Positions 43,003-53,869 of a stretch of 64,000 nucleotides of DNA are shown in pieces (the stretch's first letter is position 1; the number at the start of each line of letters is the position of its first letter). The stretch is from Prorocentrum cordatum (lineage: Eukaryota; Sar; Dinophyceae; Prorocentrales; Prorocentraceae). Position numbers and translations under genes: made by a program. The notes below the pieces were generated by a model. That model was given only the letters and a program-made list of their open reading frames with translations, ran no database searches and had not been told where the DNA came from. The DNA lies in contig CAUYUJ010014560.1 in NCBI GenBank assembly GCA_963575745.1, positions 243,834 through 307,833 of the forward strand. Direction: 5' to 3'.

Positions 43003-43356
43003 CTCTCCAAAACGAGGATCCAACACCACAGGATTGTTGGGACAACTATCCTGCCTTTTTGCATACCGACTGTCCCCAGTGAACTTGCACATGCCCCACT
43101 GGCACAAGTTCTTGGAGGCGTCAGCGTTGCTCATGTTACTGATCGTCTGGACGGCGGCCGGCATGGGAGGCGAGGGTCTGATGCTCGATGCAGCCTGCAT
43201 GTCAAGCTCCTCCGCCCTGGTACGAGTCTGCTTCACAACCTTCCCGCCCGAAGAAGCCGCCGTCTGCGCCTCGCTCAGGGCACTCGCCCCCTCCAGGAGC
43301 TCATCCGTCTGCTTAGAGGCCTTCCTCTTAGAACCCCCTGAGGTTCTCCTGGACAT
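43003..43356 (-). CDS. Gene 1, exon 1 (N-terminus, 118 residues)
   Basis: ATG at 43356-43354 begins MSRRTSGGSKRKASKQTDEL, a basic start followed by a polar region, then CQWGMCKF and SCPNNPVVLDPRFGE, a possible Cys zinc site. The exon is ended at GAG followed by GCAGCC, a GC donor at 43002-43001; dinoflagellates are known to use GC donors. It ends in phase 0 and joins exon 2 as DPRFGE/ENPGHVVFDP. The frame is open further upstream, with an alternative Met at 43464, but that ATG lies inside a possible spliced-leader relic; the chosen ATG is 95 nt below the relic. No function is recognised. Confidence 0.6.
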
Positions 43357-43451
43357 GGCGGGGCGCAGGGCAGTCGTCCTCTCGAGCTGGGCTGAGGTAG
43401 CTGCTTGCACTCGCCGCGGGGGAACTGTTGGCCCTGCTCCGCTGAAACTGG

Positions 43452-43473
43452 TTTGGGTCAACATGGCAGCGGA
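43452..43473 (-). other. Possible strongly decayed DinoSL relic upstream of gene 1
   Basis: The minus-strand 22-mer starts TCCGCTGCCATG and ends TTGACCCAAA. By position it matches the DinoSL at 16 of 22. Such a match could occur by chance roughly once per window of this size. Its strand and its distance from the ATG (95 nt, against 90 nt in gene 2) make it plausible but not certain. Confidence 0.35.
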
Positions 43474-44240
43474 ATGAAACGCTGAACGAAGAAAGAGCTT
43501 CCGAAGCTGAAGGTCCCTGGAACATTCGAGCGGCAGCGACAGACTGATCCACGGAGCAACACCTCTATGGGCAGATGGAGGCGCGGCGACGAGAAAACCT
43601 CCAGATGGGAACAATGAGCAACAACGGGTCTGGCCCCTGGGCATTGGATGGACCACATGAAGGGTCCTCTGAAATTGAGGGCTGGGGGCATAGGGATTGG
43701 GGCGGAAAAATCATTGTCACTGTCTGCCCAGAGTGAGCGGTGCCCTATGGTGCAGCATGGATGGACGCGCTTGGCCCACGATGGAAACAACATTCGTTCC
43801 CAGAAGCACGCTCTGACGCCAGGGACAAACCATGCCACGGCACACTGTATTATGAGACACATAACGTGATACGTTGCAGACGGCCACCTATATGGCACCA
43901 ATATGTACTATACACGTGCGGTGTACCACGATACGTAAAACATTACACAACGCACACGCGCGAACCACACCAAACGTACGATGCAAGCATGCTCTAGCAA
44001 ATGGCAACGTATTTGGCGATGGGAATGTACGCGCCCGCTGTGTCATAGAACCTGGTTCCTATCTCGCAGTCGCGAGGGGTCGTCGGACTGCCTTACGTCC
44101 CCCGCATGCGCGCGCTGGAATGTCGACCGCCATTCTCCCAGAACCAACGGGGTGCAACATGTGAGGGGCCGCGCAACGGGGCCGTGAGATGACCGCGGTG
44201 GGGGGCGATGCCGATGCCGAGCGGGCGGGCGCAGTATTAT
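43474..44240. other. Unassigned upstream region
   Basis: No gene or repeat family is recognised. The region has a more even base composition than its neighbours and lies upstream (minus strand) of gene 1. Promoter motifs are not recognisable. Confidence 0.4.
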
Positions 44241-45300
44241 TAGCATGGCGAAGGACCACACCATGTGCAGTTGTGAGTGCCATCGCTGCGCGGAACGCAT
44301 TCGAAGGACCTCCTTGTAGGGCCACGAAGCTTGTGACGGGTGTGCCAAAATTGCGCGTTGGGCGCATGCGAAAGCAACTGTTGGGGCCCATTGGGGCCGT
44401 CGGTGGAATTCCCGATGGGACCACGAAGTGTATGCAGGGGTCTTCCGAAATATGTGCGGTGGGCACATGCGAACGCAGCCATTGAGGCCGCCCGTGGAGT
44501 CGCCACCATGCGGACGGCGCCAGTGGGCATTGCGACCCCAGGTGGAGGCCCCCATGGGGTCACGAAGCGTGTGGGGGGGCGTGCTGAAATGGGGCTGTGC
44601 CGCCATGGGGGCGGCGCCATTGAAACCTTGGATGGAGCTTCCCATGGTGCCGCGAAGCGCGCGAGGGGTACCAAAATGTGGCGGGGCCGCCATGCGGACG
44701 GCGCCATTTGGACGTTGGGTGGGGCTCCCGATAGTGCCACGAAGCGCGCGGGAGGCGCGTCGAAATGTGGCGACGGCGCCATGCGGACTGCGCCAAGCTT
44801 TAGGCGAAGCTCCTCACGCGGCCACGGAGCGCGTGAGAGGCGCGCCAAAGTGGGGCGGCGCCGCCATGCGGACGGCGCCGTTGGGACCTGAGGTGAAGCC
44901 CCCTCATAGGGCAACGGAGCGCGCGAGGGGCGTGTCGACATAGGGCGGGCGGCGCAGCCATGCGGGCGGCGACAGTGTGCGGTCGGCGGAGGTCACTATT
45001 CGACCGCGAAGCGCGCGGCGTGCGCAACCGAAATTGGGCGGCGCCACAATGCGGGCGGCGCCGCTGGGACCTTAGGCGGGCGCCCTTATGGGGCTACGAA
45101 GCGCGCGACTGGCGCGCCGACATTGCGCGGCACCGCCACGCGGACGGCGCCAGTTGCATCTGAGGAACCCAATGCGGGGCCACGGAACGTGCGCTTGTGC
45201 GCAGGAATATGGCGGAGCCGTCACGCGGGCGGCGCCATTGAGACTTCGGGCGGGGCACCCCTTGCGGGGCCACGAAACGCGCGGGGGGCGGCGACAGCAG
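44241..45300 (-). repeat. Type A satellite, copy B
   Basis: Starts with TAGCATGGCGAAGGACCAC at 44241, continues with CGCATTCGAAGGACC, and then with diverged units of about 90 bp containing GGGGCCACGAAG and GGCGCCATGCGGAC words until about 45290. The microsatellite tail seen in copies A and C is missing; the array grades into GC-rich sequence. Plus-strand orientation matches the other copies. Confidence 0.8.
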
Positions 45301-45399
45301 CCGATGCCCCCTCGCATGGCCTCGCGGCGCCTTCGGCGATCACCCAGAGGATGGGTTAGCGGGTCGCGGCGCCTTGTCCGCTGGGTCGCCGCCGCCTGC

Positions 45400-45960
45400 G
45401 AAATCTGCGACCGTTGAATCTGCGCCCGCGGGGCCGCGCGACCAGCGGAACATGGTTCCAAGCCGCCTCCCTGCCACTTGTACACCGCGCCCCGAGGGGG
45501 TGCGGCCTCGGCCATGCAACGGGCCTGCTTGCGGATGGGATTCGCCCGAACTTAGCGGCGCGGCCCTTGGCCTTCGGCGAAGCGAAGCACTTTTCACTCA
45601 TCGACCGCGGCGGGCCGCGCGCTGCGGACGAGGCCGCGCGCCTGGCGGGCTGCCTACCCCCGCGCAGCCGCGCCAGCTGCCGATCTCGCCCTGGTGGGGG
45701 GGGGAGGGGCGCGCCATGATCGGGCAAGGGGGCCACTTGCAAGCGGCATGGCCCCAAACAGTCGCACCGCGGTCCCTGGCGAAGCCCAGCAAGGCACGTT
45801 CTTCGCCCGCGGCGGGCAACGCGCTGCGGATGAGGCCGCGCAGCTGGCGGGCCGCCGACCCCGCGCGCAGCTGCGCTGTCGGGCCACCGCGGAGGCGCCC
45901 GCGCTCGCCGCTCATGGGTCGCGACGGAACTCTCCAGTGAGAGTTGGAAGCGGCGGTTTG
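45400..45960 (+). repeat. Diverged tandem duplication, period about 195 bp
   Basis: GCGCTGCGGACGAGGCCGCG near 45617 and GCGCTGCGGATGAGGCCGCG near 45811 lie in longer related units with CGCGGCGGGC before and CTGGCGGGC after. No coding frame is preserved between the units. Confidence 0.6.
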
Positions 45961-46049
45961 GCCAAGCCGCTTGATAACGGTCTACCGCGTGGGCGTCAGC
46001 GGTGTGCGTTTTGGTGATATACGTTTACATCGCAACTTGGCGCCGCGGG

Positions 46050-47590
46050 CACTTTGAACTGCGTCGTTGCAGAGGGCGCCGCAGGGATGTTGGCCTGCAT
46101 CGCGACACAGATCGCGGCGATGATCGTTCGATCTGGGGTCTCGGGGGATCGACGCAGGGTTCGCGGGCCTGGATCGCTGCGGCGCGGAGGCGCGGGCGCT
46201 GGTTGGTTGGCGCTGAGCTCGCGGGGGGAGGCGCGGCTTGGATCGCAGTGGTGATCGCCGCGGGCACTTTCGCGCAGCCTGGCTGCGGGCGTCTGCGCAA
46301 GGGCGCTGGCCATCACCGAGGCGGAGGGCCCCGCGGGGACGTTGGCTTGCACCGCGGCGAAGTTGGGACCGCAGCAGGGATCGCCACGGACAGTCGGGTT
46401 GCAGCGGCGGCGATGGCTCGGGCGGCCGTCGGGGTCACAGCTGGTGCCCCAGGGCGGCAGCGGTGATCGCGCGGCAGCGGGAGTCGCAATTGAGATCCGC
46501 GGAGGTCGTTGCGGTTCTCAGCTTGGGTCGCGACGGTGGTCGCAGGTTAGATTTCGACTCGGCGGCTCGGTTGGGCCGCCGCGGCGGCCTCGTGCCTGGG
46601 TCGCCGCGAGGGCCGCCGCAAAGATGTTGGGCCGCGTCGCGGCGCAAGGGGGCCGCGGGGGTGCTGGCGTGGATAGCGACGGGGATCGCCGCGGTCATTT
46701 GGCCGAGAATGTCGGCGGGTGTCGGCGCGGTGATTTGGGCACGGGCGCGGGCGGGGAGCGCCGCGGATAGGTTGACCTGGATCGCGGGTGCAGTTGCCAT
46801 GCAGCTTTGTTGGCCGCGGGTCGCCGCGGAGAGAGATTTGGGCTTTCTGCCCTGGCAGCGACAGACCTCGCCGTGGACATCTGGATGCAAGCCAGTTCGG
46901 CGGTTGCCGCAGGGACGTGTCCGTGGGTCGCCGCAAGGGTCGCCGCGGAGATGTCGGCCTGGATCGCGGGAGCGGTCGACGCGGCGATGTCGGCCTGACC
47001 GTCGACGGGGGCCGCCATGGAGGCGTTGCCTTGGTTGGCCGCTGGGGTCGCCGCGGGGGGCGTGACCGAGGGTCGCCCTGGGGCGGGGCCACCGATGGAC
47101 CCATCGAAGAGATCGCGGCTTGGACTGCTGCGGACAACGCCCGCGAGAAGAGATTGTGGCTCGGCTTGGGCCAGGGCGAAGGTGATGACCTGGGTCGTGG
47201 CGGGGGGGGCACCGCCAGGATCTTGATTTGTGCGCCGACGGTGGTCACGGCGGAGGCATTGGCTTGGATTGCCGCTGGCATTTTGGCTATGGAAGCAGCA
47301 GAGGGTGAGTTGGGCTTGCACCGCAGTGGGGGTCGGGGTGGATGTTGAAGCGGTCGGTGTGGGACCGCTGCTGAAAGCGCAGCGGGTATTTCCGCATGGG
47401 TCGCAGCTGCGGCCGACGCGGCCTTTGGGTTGGGATCTCGGTGGGGGCCGACGCGAACATATTCGCAGCGGGCCGTGCTGCTTGGGCCGCGGCGGTGGTC
47501 GCGGCGGAGATTTCGGGCCCGATCGCGGCGGTGATCGCGGCTGGGATCTCGGCTTGGACCGCCGCTGGCATCGTTCGTTTCCACCTTGCT
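46050..47590 (+). repeat. GATCGCCGCGG-type minisatellite
   Basis: Irregular repetition of GGGATGTTGGCCTGGATCGC, GGTCGCCGCGG and related words over about 1.5 kb. ORFs on both strands are long because of the low stop density of the repeat, not because of a gene. Confidence 0.8.
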
Positions 47591-47599
47591 GCGAAAAGC

Positions 47600-48195
47600 T
47601 CAGGCGCGCGAAGATGCATTGGCTGCGTCAAATTCCGCGCGCGCAGGTGGGGGGGGCGGGGCGCCTCTGGCGAAATCAGCGCGCGGTGCGGGGGCGGGGC
47701 CCCTGCAAACGTCCGCACACAAGGGGGCGCGGTGCCCCAGACAACTTTGCAAACATATGTCGGCGGTGGCCAGCTGGGCTTTGCAAGGTTTCGCGCGCGG
47801 GCGGGAGGGGTGGCATTGCCAGAATCCGCGCGGGCTGAGAGGGTAGTTGCCTTTGCAAAACAATCGCCACGCGGGGGGGGGGGGGGGGCGTCGGGGTGAC
47901 TTCACGGGAGCCCTGACGCGAGAAAGTGTTGTGTGGTTGTCAGCAAAGGGTCGCGCGCGTAGGGGTGGTGGTTGGGGTACTTTGCAAATTTCTGCACCCT
48001 GGGGGGCTGGGGGGGGGACTTTGCAAAAATCCGCACCTGGCTGGCGGGGTGGCGGGGGGGGGGGGGTACTTTGCAAAATCCGCACGCAGGGGAGAGGGGG
48101 GGGGGCTCTGCAGAACCGCGCGCCAGGAGGGGGGGGGGGGGGGGACTTTGCAAAAATCCGCACGCGGGCGACCGCGGGCGGGGGGGGGGTCGGCG
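47600..48195 (+). repeat. G-run minisatellite with CTTTGCAAAATCCGCACGC units
   Basis: Units of roughly 50-60 bp combine ACTTTGCAAAAATCCGCACG with runs of 8 to 19 G (for example around 47872-47888, 48055, 48130 and 48180). The plus strand has strong G-quadruplex potential. Confidence 0.85.
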
Positions 48196-48289
48196 CCGCG
48201 GGCCGACCCCCTGCGGCAGGCGCAGCACCCCGCGGGCGCCCAGGCAATGGCGCCTTGCCGACGTGAATGACACATGTCGGCCGCGCACC

Positions 48290-48960
48290 CACCAGCGGCA
48301 TTGTTCGCGTTGATTGTTGCTGGCGCGCGCTGCGGCGCGGGATTGTTTGGTGTGATTGTTTTTTTCTGCGCCGTCGGCGGGGGATTGTACGCGGGGATTG
48401 TTTTTCCCGCGCTCCCTGGAATCGGATTGGTAGACTTGATTGTTGCCTGGCGGCTAGCCAGCGTGGGATTGTTCCACTTGGTTGTTTTTGTGGATGCAAA
48501 AAACCTCACTACAATTTTGATTGTTTTTTTGATTGTGAAAAACGACCATCTACAATTTTGATTGTTTTTTTATTGATTCAAAAACGGCCATCTGCAAATC
48601 AGATTGTTTTTTGATTGTTTTGATTGTTTTTTTTTATTGTTTTTGGATTGTTTTTTATTGCCTCAAAAACGGCCATCTACAAATCTGATTGTTTTTTTGT
48701 GCCTCAAAAACTGCCATCTACAAATCTGATTGTTTTTTTGTATGGAGAAAAACCCATCGACAAATTTGATTGTTTTTGTTGGCCGCCGAAAACTGCCTCG
48801 ACAGTTGGGATTGTTTTTTTGGGTGCATTTCGGTGCGGCAATTTTGGCCCGAAATCCTATCATTCGTTTTGATTGTTTGCGGGTGGCGCTGCGGGGAGCG
48901 CGGGGGAACAATCAAGTGGGGTGATTGTGGTTGGGGCCCGCCCCCGCGCAACAATCAAAT
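48290..48960 (+). repeat. GATTGTTTTTTT AT-rich minisatellite
   Basis: Units contain CATCTACAAATCTGATTGTT, then T runs and GCCTCAAAAACGGC. The first units are GC-rich with a GATTGTT core. It follows directly on the G-run block. The GATTGTTTTT core recurs at 63820-63910. Confidence 0.9.
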
Positions 48961-50601
48961 GGTGAGACTGCCAGGGACACGCGGCCGCTGCGAACAGTCT
49001 TCGCGCTGGACACAGCCGAAGAGGCGCGGGCCGCCGAATTCACTGCACCAGCGGAGCAGGCCGCCGCCACGGTGACGACCGCCTCCATTGCAACGCCACC
49101 TGGCGGCCACCACGGGGCAGTGCACTTCCAGCGCATACCGATTCCTCCCCCCCCCCACGGCGATGCATTCAGACTACAGGCCCGTACCCCTAGGAACCCT
49201 TGCACCCGCTCCATTCGGCACGTCCCCCCGACCTTCTGCCACGCCCTTTGTTGAGACAGCGCCCCAACCGCCATCTACATGATGTAACGCTGCACGCCCT
49301 GTTTTCAAACGCACCAACGCACCCCGCCCCTGAGCAAGCATGTCCCCTCATTTGCCCTCAGTGCACCCCCCGCCTCCCCCGCCATACAGGCCAGTCCGAA
49401 CGGGTTTAGTTTGCTGCGCGCCCTAGACACTTGCTACATCGCCCTTGTGTGCGGGCGCAGTACCATTCCATGTGTTAGCCCACTATGTGTAATCGTCGTA
49501 TGACCGACGCCTTCTATATACATGCGCGGTGGGTGTGTACATAAGTTTCGTCACGCCACGCGGAAACCATAATCTTATCGCAGGTTGGTTTGGATTGGCC
49601 CGAACACAGACCCCACGCGCGATCGAAGACCCGACATACGCAGTACCACATTGGCGCCACACTGCACGCACATACAGCACTAACACTGTTCAAAAAAAGG
49701 TACGCTCGCGCATCATGCACTTAAGCAGGGCAGCGAGATACATGATTGCGCAAACACCAGCAGTTGCGGATGATAGGGGCAGGCTGGGCCGCGCGTGTTA
49801 TTTTTGAATGGTTCTCTCGTTTGGCCCCCTCGTAAAGTTCCTATGGGATGCCCTTGGCCGCGTGCCCCCTATGGTACCGCTGCGTGCCCCCTTACGCACG
49901 TGCACACCATCACGCGGCCCTCTTACGCGGTTCTCCCACGCGGTCTCGCGGCACGACCTTTTCGAGCGCAGCTTTCGCGTGGCGAAGACACGCTGTTCCC
50001 CTCAGCCCAGCGCCCGCACATGAGCGAAGTAAACAGTTCGGCCGCCCCTCAATTTGACAAACGCGTGAGCCACATATACGGATAAATTTGCATAGGGATG
50101 TAGTCCGCGAGCGCGGTGCACCGTGTGGCACCACAGGCATCTTTGCGATAACACGCTGGCGCTCCCAGAGCACGAATCATTGAACAACAAAGCTATGACG
50201 TAGAAAACTGATGTGTATTGCACGTTATGATTACATCGCGTGCGCACGGCGTTCGTACATACAACTAGGCATGGAATGTATTGACGTACGAGTGGCACAC
50301 ATTGTGTCATGAGTACAGGCAACACGTACCATACAACAATTTAGCTGCACAACCCTACATGGTTTTACATACGATAAGTGCGTCCACACGTGATGATATC
50401 AGTGCATTGCTTGTATGTGCGTGCAGCCAGTACGCCCTGAAAAAGCAGAGAGCGAGTCTTGACTTGCGCTAGGGGGCTACCCAGCGCTGGGGCGACAAGG
50501 CACTAACACTCACAGGACCCGAACTGTTTTACATCGCACGCTGCAGCGACTGGCGTGCTCACGACTGTTATGCACGAGCGCAAGGGTATTGCACACTCGA
50601 C
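48961..50601. other. Unassigned region
   Basis: No repeat family, RNA gene or coding frame can be supported. Base composition is close to even from about 49250 to 50600. It would be the 3' flank of the candidate exon at 50602-51210. Confidence 0.4.
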
Positions 50602-51210
50602 CTATTCTCGATCAGACTCGGCATCAGTGAAAATCTCTTCCACCTTGTATGTCACACTGAAACGGACCTTCTTAAGAGGCCTCGTGCGCGGAATGGACGG
50701 GGCGGACATGGTGGCAAAAACACGAGCAATATGGGCGGGCATGGATTCCTGATCATGATATATGTATTGCACACGGGATTCAATACTCTGCGCAGTGGGC
50801 CGACCTTGGCTGGAATCAGCAACAGATGGCTCTGGCTCGCCAGTTCTCTCGACCTCCTGTGCATCAAAGGCATCTGGCTCGGCGGCAAACTCTCCCGTGG
50901 CTGAAACTTGCTCTCCTGGACCACTTCCCTCTGGGACAGCTTGCTGAGGCCCCGCGCACACGGGAGATGATGACGGACGTGGCCTCATGTCGTCGCAATC
51001 ATCCTCAACGTCGATCACGGCATCGTATCCTTCAGCACGTGCACACGGCAATTGAACATTTTCAACCCTGGAACCCGAGCTGGCCGCGCCGAACGATGTC
51101 CGCTTGACGCGGCGGGTGACAACAGGCGGAAGGAGTACAGAACCTAGCCCGTCATTCACAACAATGTCAATATCAGTGTATTCCGACTCTGCATCAGAAG
51201 CGTGGCCCAT
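50602..51210 (-). CDS. Uncharacterised acidic protein, possible last exon of gene 2
   Basis: Open minus-strand frame, MGHASDAESEYTDIDIVVND, acidic and serine-rich (DVEDDCDDMRP), ending KKVRFSVTYKVEEIFTDAES near a TGA/TAG region at 50602. It is open upstream to a possible acceptor, CCGTTCCAG, at about 51229. Immediately upstream on this strand lies a type B composite repeat (51340-51970), the same arrangement as in intron 2 of gene 1, which suggests this is an exon after a type B intron. If so it would follow the exon ending at 52866, but that exon reaches an in-frame stop and I could not find a convincing donor with matching phase. It could equally be a separate small gene. KKVRF is a PP1-docking-like sequence, not evidence by itself. 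Confidence 0.5.
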   Translation of the reverse strand: MGHASDAESEYTDIDIVVNDGLGSVLLPPVVTRRVKRTSFGAASSGSRVENVQLPCARAEGYDAVIDVEDDCDDMRPRPSSSPVCAGPQQAVPEGSGPGEQVSATGEFAAEPDAFDAQEVERTGEPEPSVADSSQGRPTAQSIESRVQYIYHDQESMPAHIARVFATMSAPSIPRTRPLKKVRFSVTYKVEEIFTDAESDRE

Positions 51211-51339
51211 GAAGATAAACGTGGCGCGTCTGGAACGGTGCGTGCAAATGGGAAATCACCGAACGCCTATTCAGCTGAGTCGAAATGGCAAACGTATGCG
51301 ATGTCTACGCGTGCAACCGTCGAGAAACATATTCCCAAA

Positions 51340-51970
51340 GAGTGCTTGCATTTAGAGGTTCCTACGTGGCTTAACTATCTCAGGGTGTATGGTTGCTTTT
51401 GCGAACGGTGCCGCCCGTCACCGCCGCCGTCGTCGTCGTCGCCGTCGCCGCCGTTCGGGGCGAATTTTGCGGGCGGCGCCGCCCGTAGCCGCCGTCGCCG
51501 TCGCCGTCGTTGTCGCCGCTGCTCGGGGCGACTGGCAGCGTTTGCGGGCGGCGCCGCCAGTCGCCGCCAGTCGCCGTCGCCGCCGCTCGGGGCGAGTGAG
51601 GGTTTTTGCGGGTGGTGCCGCACGTCGTCGCAGTCGCAGTCGCATAGATCGCACTACATAGATTGCATTGCGCACATCGCACCGAATAGATTGCATTGAG
51701 GCATAGGTTGCACAGCGTAGGTCGCACGACATATATTGCACCGCATAGATTGCACCGCAGATGTTGCATCACATAGGCTGCACCTCGCATACTGCACCAC
51801 ATAGATTGCATCGCAATGTTGCACCGCACAGATTGCAGTACATAGGTTGCATCGCGTACACTGCACCACGTATATTGCACCGCATAGAACAGATGGCCAG
51901 AACCTTATATTCGGGGTACACGCTGGCTGGCAGTCGTTTAAGCATATGTGCCAGGAACCGCTATACTGAA
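51340..51970 (-). repeat. Type B composite repeat, second copy
   Basis: Same sequence of parts as at 35790-36420: GGCTTAACTATCTCAGGG at 51368, GCGGGCGGCGCCGCC units (51420-51640), the CATAGATTGCACC array (51645-51895) and a terminal TACACGCTGGCTGGCAG. Same orientation as the first copy. Confidence 0.85.
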
Positions 51971-52209
51971 TAACGTCCCTGCTGAGTGCAATCCCGCCCA
52001 ATGAGGGTCGAACAGGCAGGGTGGAGGGGAAGAAGAAGTATGAGGAGGACCTGATGGGCAAATAAGGGTGAGGAGAACGTGCACGTAGGGGAACCTCGTC
52101 GGGCTTGCAATTGGGACCAACGTGAAACCTGACCCAGACACGCAGGGCATGGGACCGACTTTGGGCCGCCAGGTCGAGCCCGTTCGGTGGCAGCGTTACC
52201 TTCGGCTGC

Positions 52210-52335
52210 CGATCGCGCAACCCATGGCGCAGCAACTCGCAACTCGGAGAAAGTAATATCTCCGGCGACTGCAACCCGTGGCGCAATGGCATGGCTTGAC
52301 TAACGGTTGGCGGCCGAGTGCGCAACCCATGGCGT
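52210..52335 (+). repeat. Short tandem repeat, about 52-bp spacing
   Basis: GCGCAACCCATGGCG occurs at 52215 and 52319, with a GCAACCCGTGGCG variant at 52271, each in a related context. The neighbouring 52340-52865 is purine-rich in parts, with no supported gene. Confidence 0.6.
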
Positions 52336-52865
52336 AAACTGAAGGATCCGTAGGAGGGGCCAGTTGCATCTAACGCGGTGGGGCGGCGTCCTAGCCCCCC
52401 TCACACGCCCCCCCTCGATACGGGTCTCCTCGTCTTTTCCGGGCTCTATGCAAGGGCGCTCTCCAAGGCAGCGGGGGCGAGCGATGGGCGGTCTTGCCAC
52501 CAGCTGGTCGATCAGTGTGCGGAGGGGCCAGGCGGCGGGCAGGGCGGCGGAGCAAGGAGGGGCGATGAGATAGGGGCGTTGACCGACCCGCTGGGCGGAG
52601 AGCATTACGAGGAGCAGGGGGAGCTGAGTGAAGGAGTAGGGGATGAGTGGGAAGGAAGGGGGCGCCTATTGCAGAGGCAAGGGGGGGCAGTGAACGATTG
52701 TGACGGACACGCGGATTCCCGCGTGAACGTGCAGCAACACTATGCATCCCGCAGAAGCTGCAACGCCAGCGGCGGACGCTTACATCCAACAAACGTGCCC
52801 CCTTTCATCCTCCTCATCCTTCTCCTCCATTCTCGTGCGACCCGATGCTGGCGCGCAGCGGGGAC

Positions 52866-53360
52866 CTAGTAGCCCATGGGGACCATCCGAGGCTCAAGCC
52901 CCTCGCCAGGATCACGCGGGCGCTCCTCGCCCGCGAGATCGGCGCCACCAGGCAAAGCGAGCAGACGGCCACGAGCATCTGACCGAACTGCCAAGGGAAT
53001 TGTCATAATAAAAAACCGTTCGCGATGCTCTTCCCTGGTAGCAAAATCCCTGCGGGCCTCCAACCAGGCAGCGAGCAACCACAGGGGCCTCCCGTTGGCC
53101 TCAGCAGTCCCCTCGGCCCGATGGGAGGCCCTCGTGAGCCGACACGGGTTGCCTGCATGCTCGTGGCCAGCGCATTTACACAAAGCTTGAAACCTACCAT
53201 CAGCATAAAAATAATCAATCCTGGAACCGTCATCACCGATGAACACGCATATGCTCCTGGGGCCATCTGGGGCTGCATCGTGGGCCTCACCGTCCTCAAA
53301 CCACTCGGCGAGGTCAGCGATCGGGTCTCCCCCTGGGTCCTCCTCGCCGCTGCTGACAGC
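52866..53360 (-). CDS. Gene 2, exon 4
   Basis: Acceptor TTTGTCAG (AG at 53362-53361) precedes AVSSGEEDPGGDPIADLAEW, continuing to SICVFIGDDGSRIDYFYADG, FQALCKCAGHEHAGNPCRLT, and GRPLWLLAAWLEARRDF, with TAG at 52868-52866. The compact Cys/His segment CKCAGHEHAGNPC and the GRPLWLLAAWL helix look like a conserved globular domain. It starts in phase 0, fitting exon 3. I recall similar stretches in uncharacterised, apparently multicopy dinoflagellate proteins, but give no name or function. A donor before the stop leading to 51.2 kb cannot be excluded. Confidence 0.65.
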   Translation of the reverse strand, partial: AVSSGEEDPGGDPIADLAEWFEDGEAHDAAPDGPRSICVFIGDDGSRIDYFYADGRFQALCKCAGHEHAGNPCRLTRASHRAEGTAEANGRPLWLLAAWLEARRDFATREEHRERFFIMTIPLAVRSDARGRLLALPGGADLAGEERPRDPGEGLEPRMVPMGY

Positions 53361-53533
53361 CTGACAAAGTGGGGTGCGCACTACCCTGGAAGATTCGAAT
53401 CGGGGGCCACGCCGAGGCTTAGGCCACCGAATTCGATAATCATACGAATGGGAACGAGGAGGAAGACGCGAGGAGAGTATGAGGACGAGACGGAGGAGGA
53501 GGAGGAGAAGGAGAAGGAGGAGGGCGTGAGTGC

Positions 53534-53842
53534 CTCATCGCCGAGGTCGCTCTCCCCCTCACCACGCGCATCGCCGTCGGCCCCCTCCTCGGGCCCAGGA
53601 TCCACGATGGCCTCGTCATCCTCGGCAACGGTTGCCCTGCGAGCTCGTTTGGCACGTGATTTGTTCCAAAACTCAATGGGCTCCGAGCTCCAGTCATATG
53701 GTCTCACAGTGCATTCTTTAGGCAGGAAGCGTGGCAAAAAGGCATCGTCCTCCTCGCAACTGCGGCACCACCTGACAGAATGTGTCATGGAGGTGTCCAA
53801 GAGGTCGAAGGCCTGGTAATCAAAGTAGACGTCCCCAGTGGC
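53534..53842 (-). CDS. Gene 2, exon 3
   Basis: Acceptor GGCAAAG (AG at 53844-53843), then ATGDVYFDYQAFDLLDTSMT, RWCRSCEEDDAFLPRFLPKE and YDWSSEPIEFWNKSRAKRAR, then an acidic tail. It ends at GATGAG before GCACTC, a GC donor at 53533-53532. 103 codons, phase 0 at both ends. The CRSC pair suggests a small metal site. The 173-bp intron after it has no repeat and is mostly GGA/CTC-rich. Confidence 0.65.
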
Positions 53843-53869
53843 CTTTGCCAGACATCTCTCATTCGAGGC

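Noticed and set aside
42554-43477. 307-codon plus-strand ORF
   Set aside because: Runs through the ATG microsatellite and then antisense to gene 1 exon 1.
46238-47584. Long ORFs on both strands (275 and 345 codons)
   Set aside because: Both follow the minisatellite and owe their length to a lack of stop triplets in the repeat unit.
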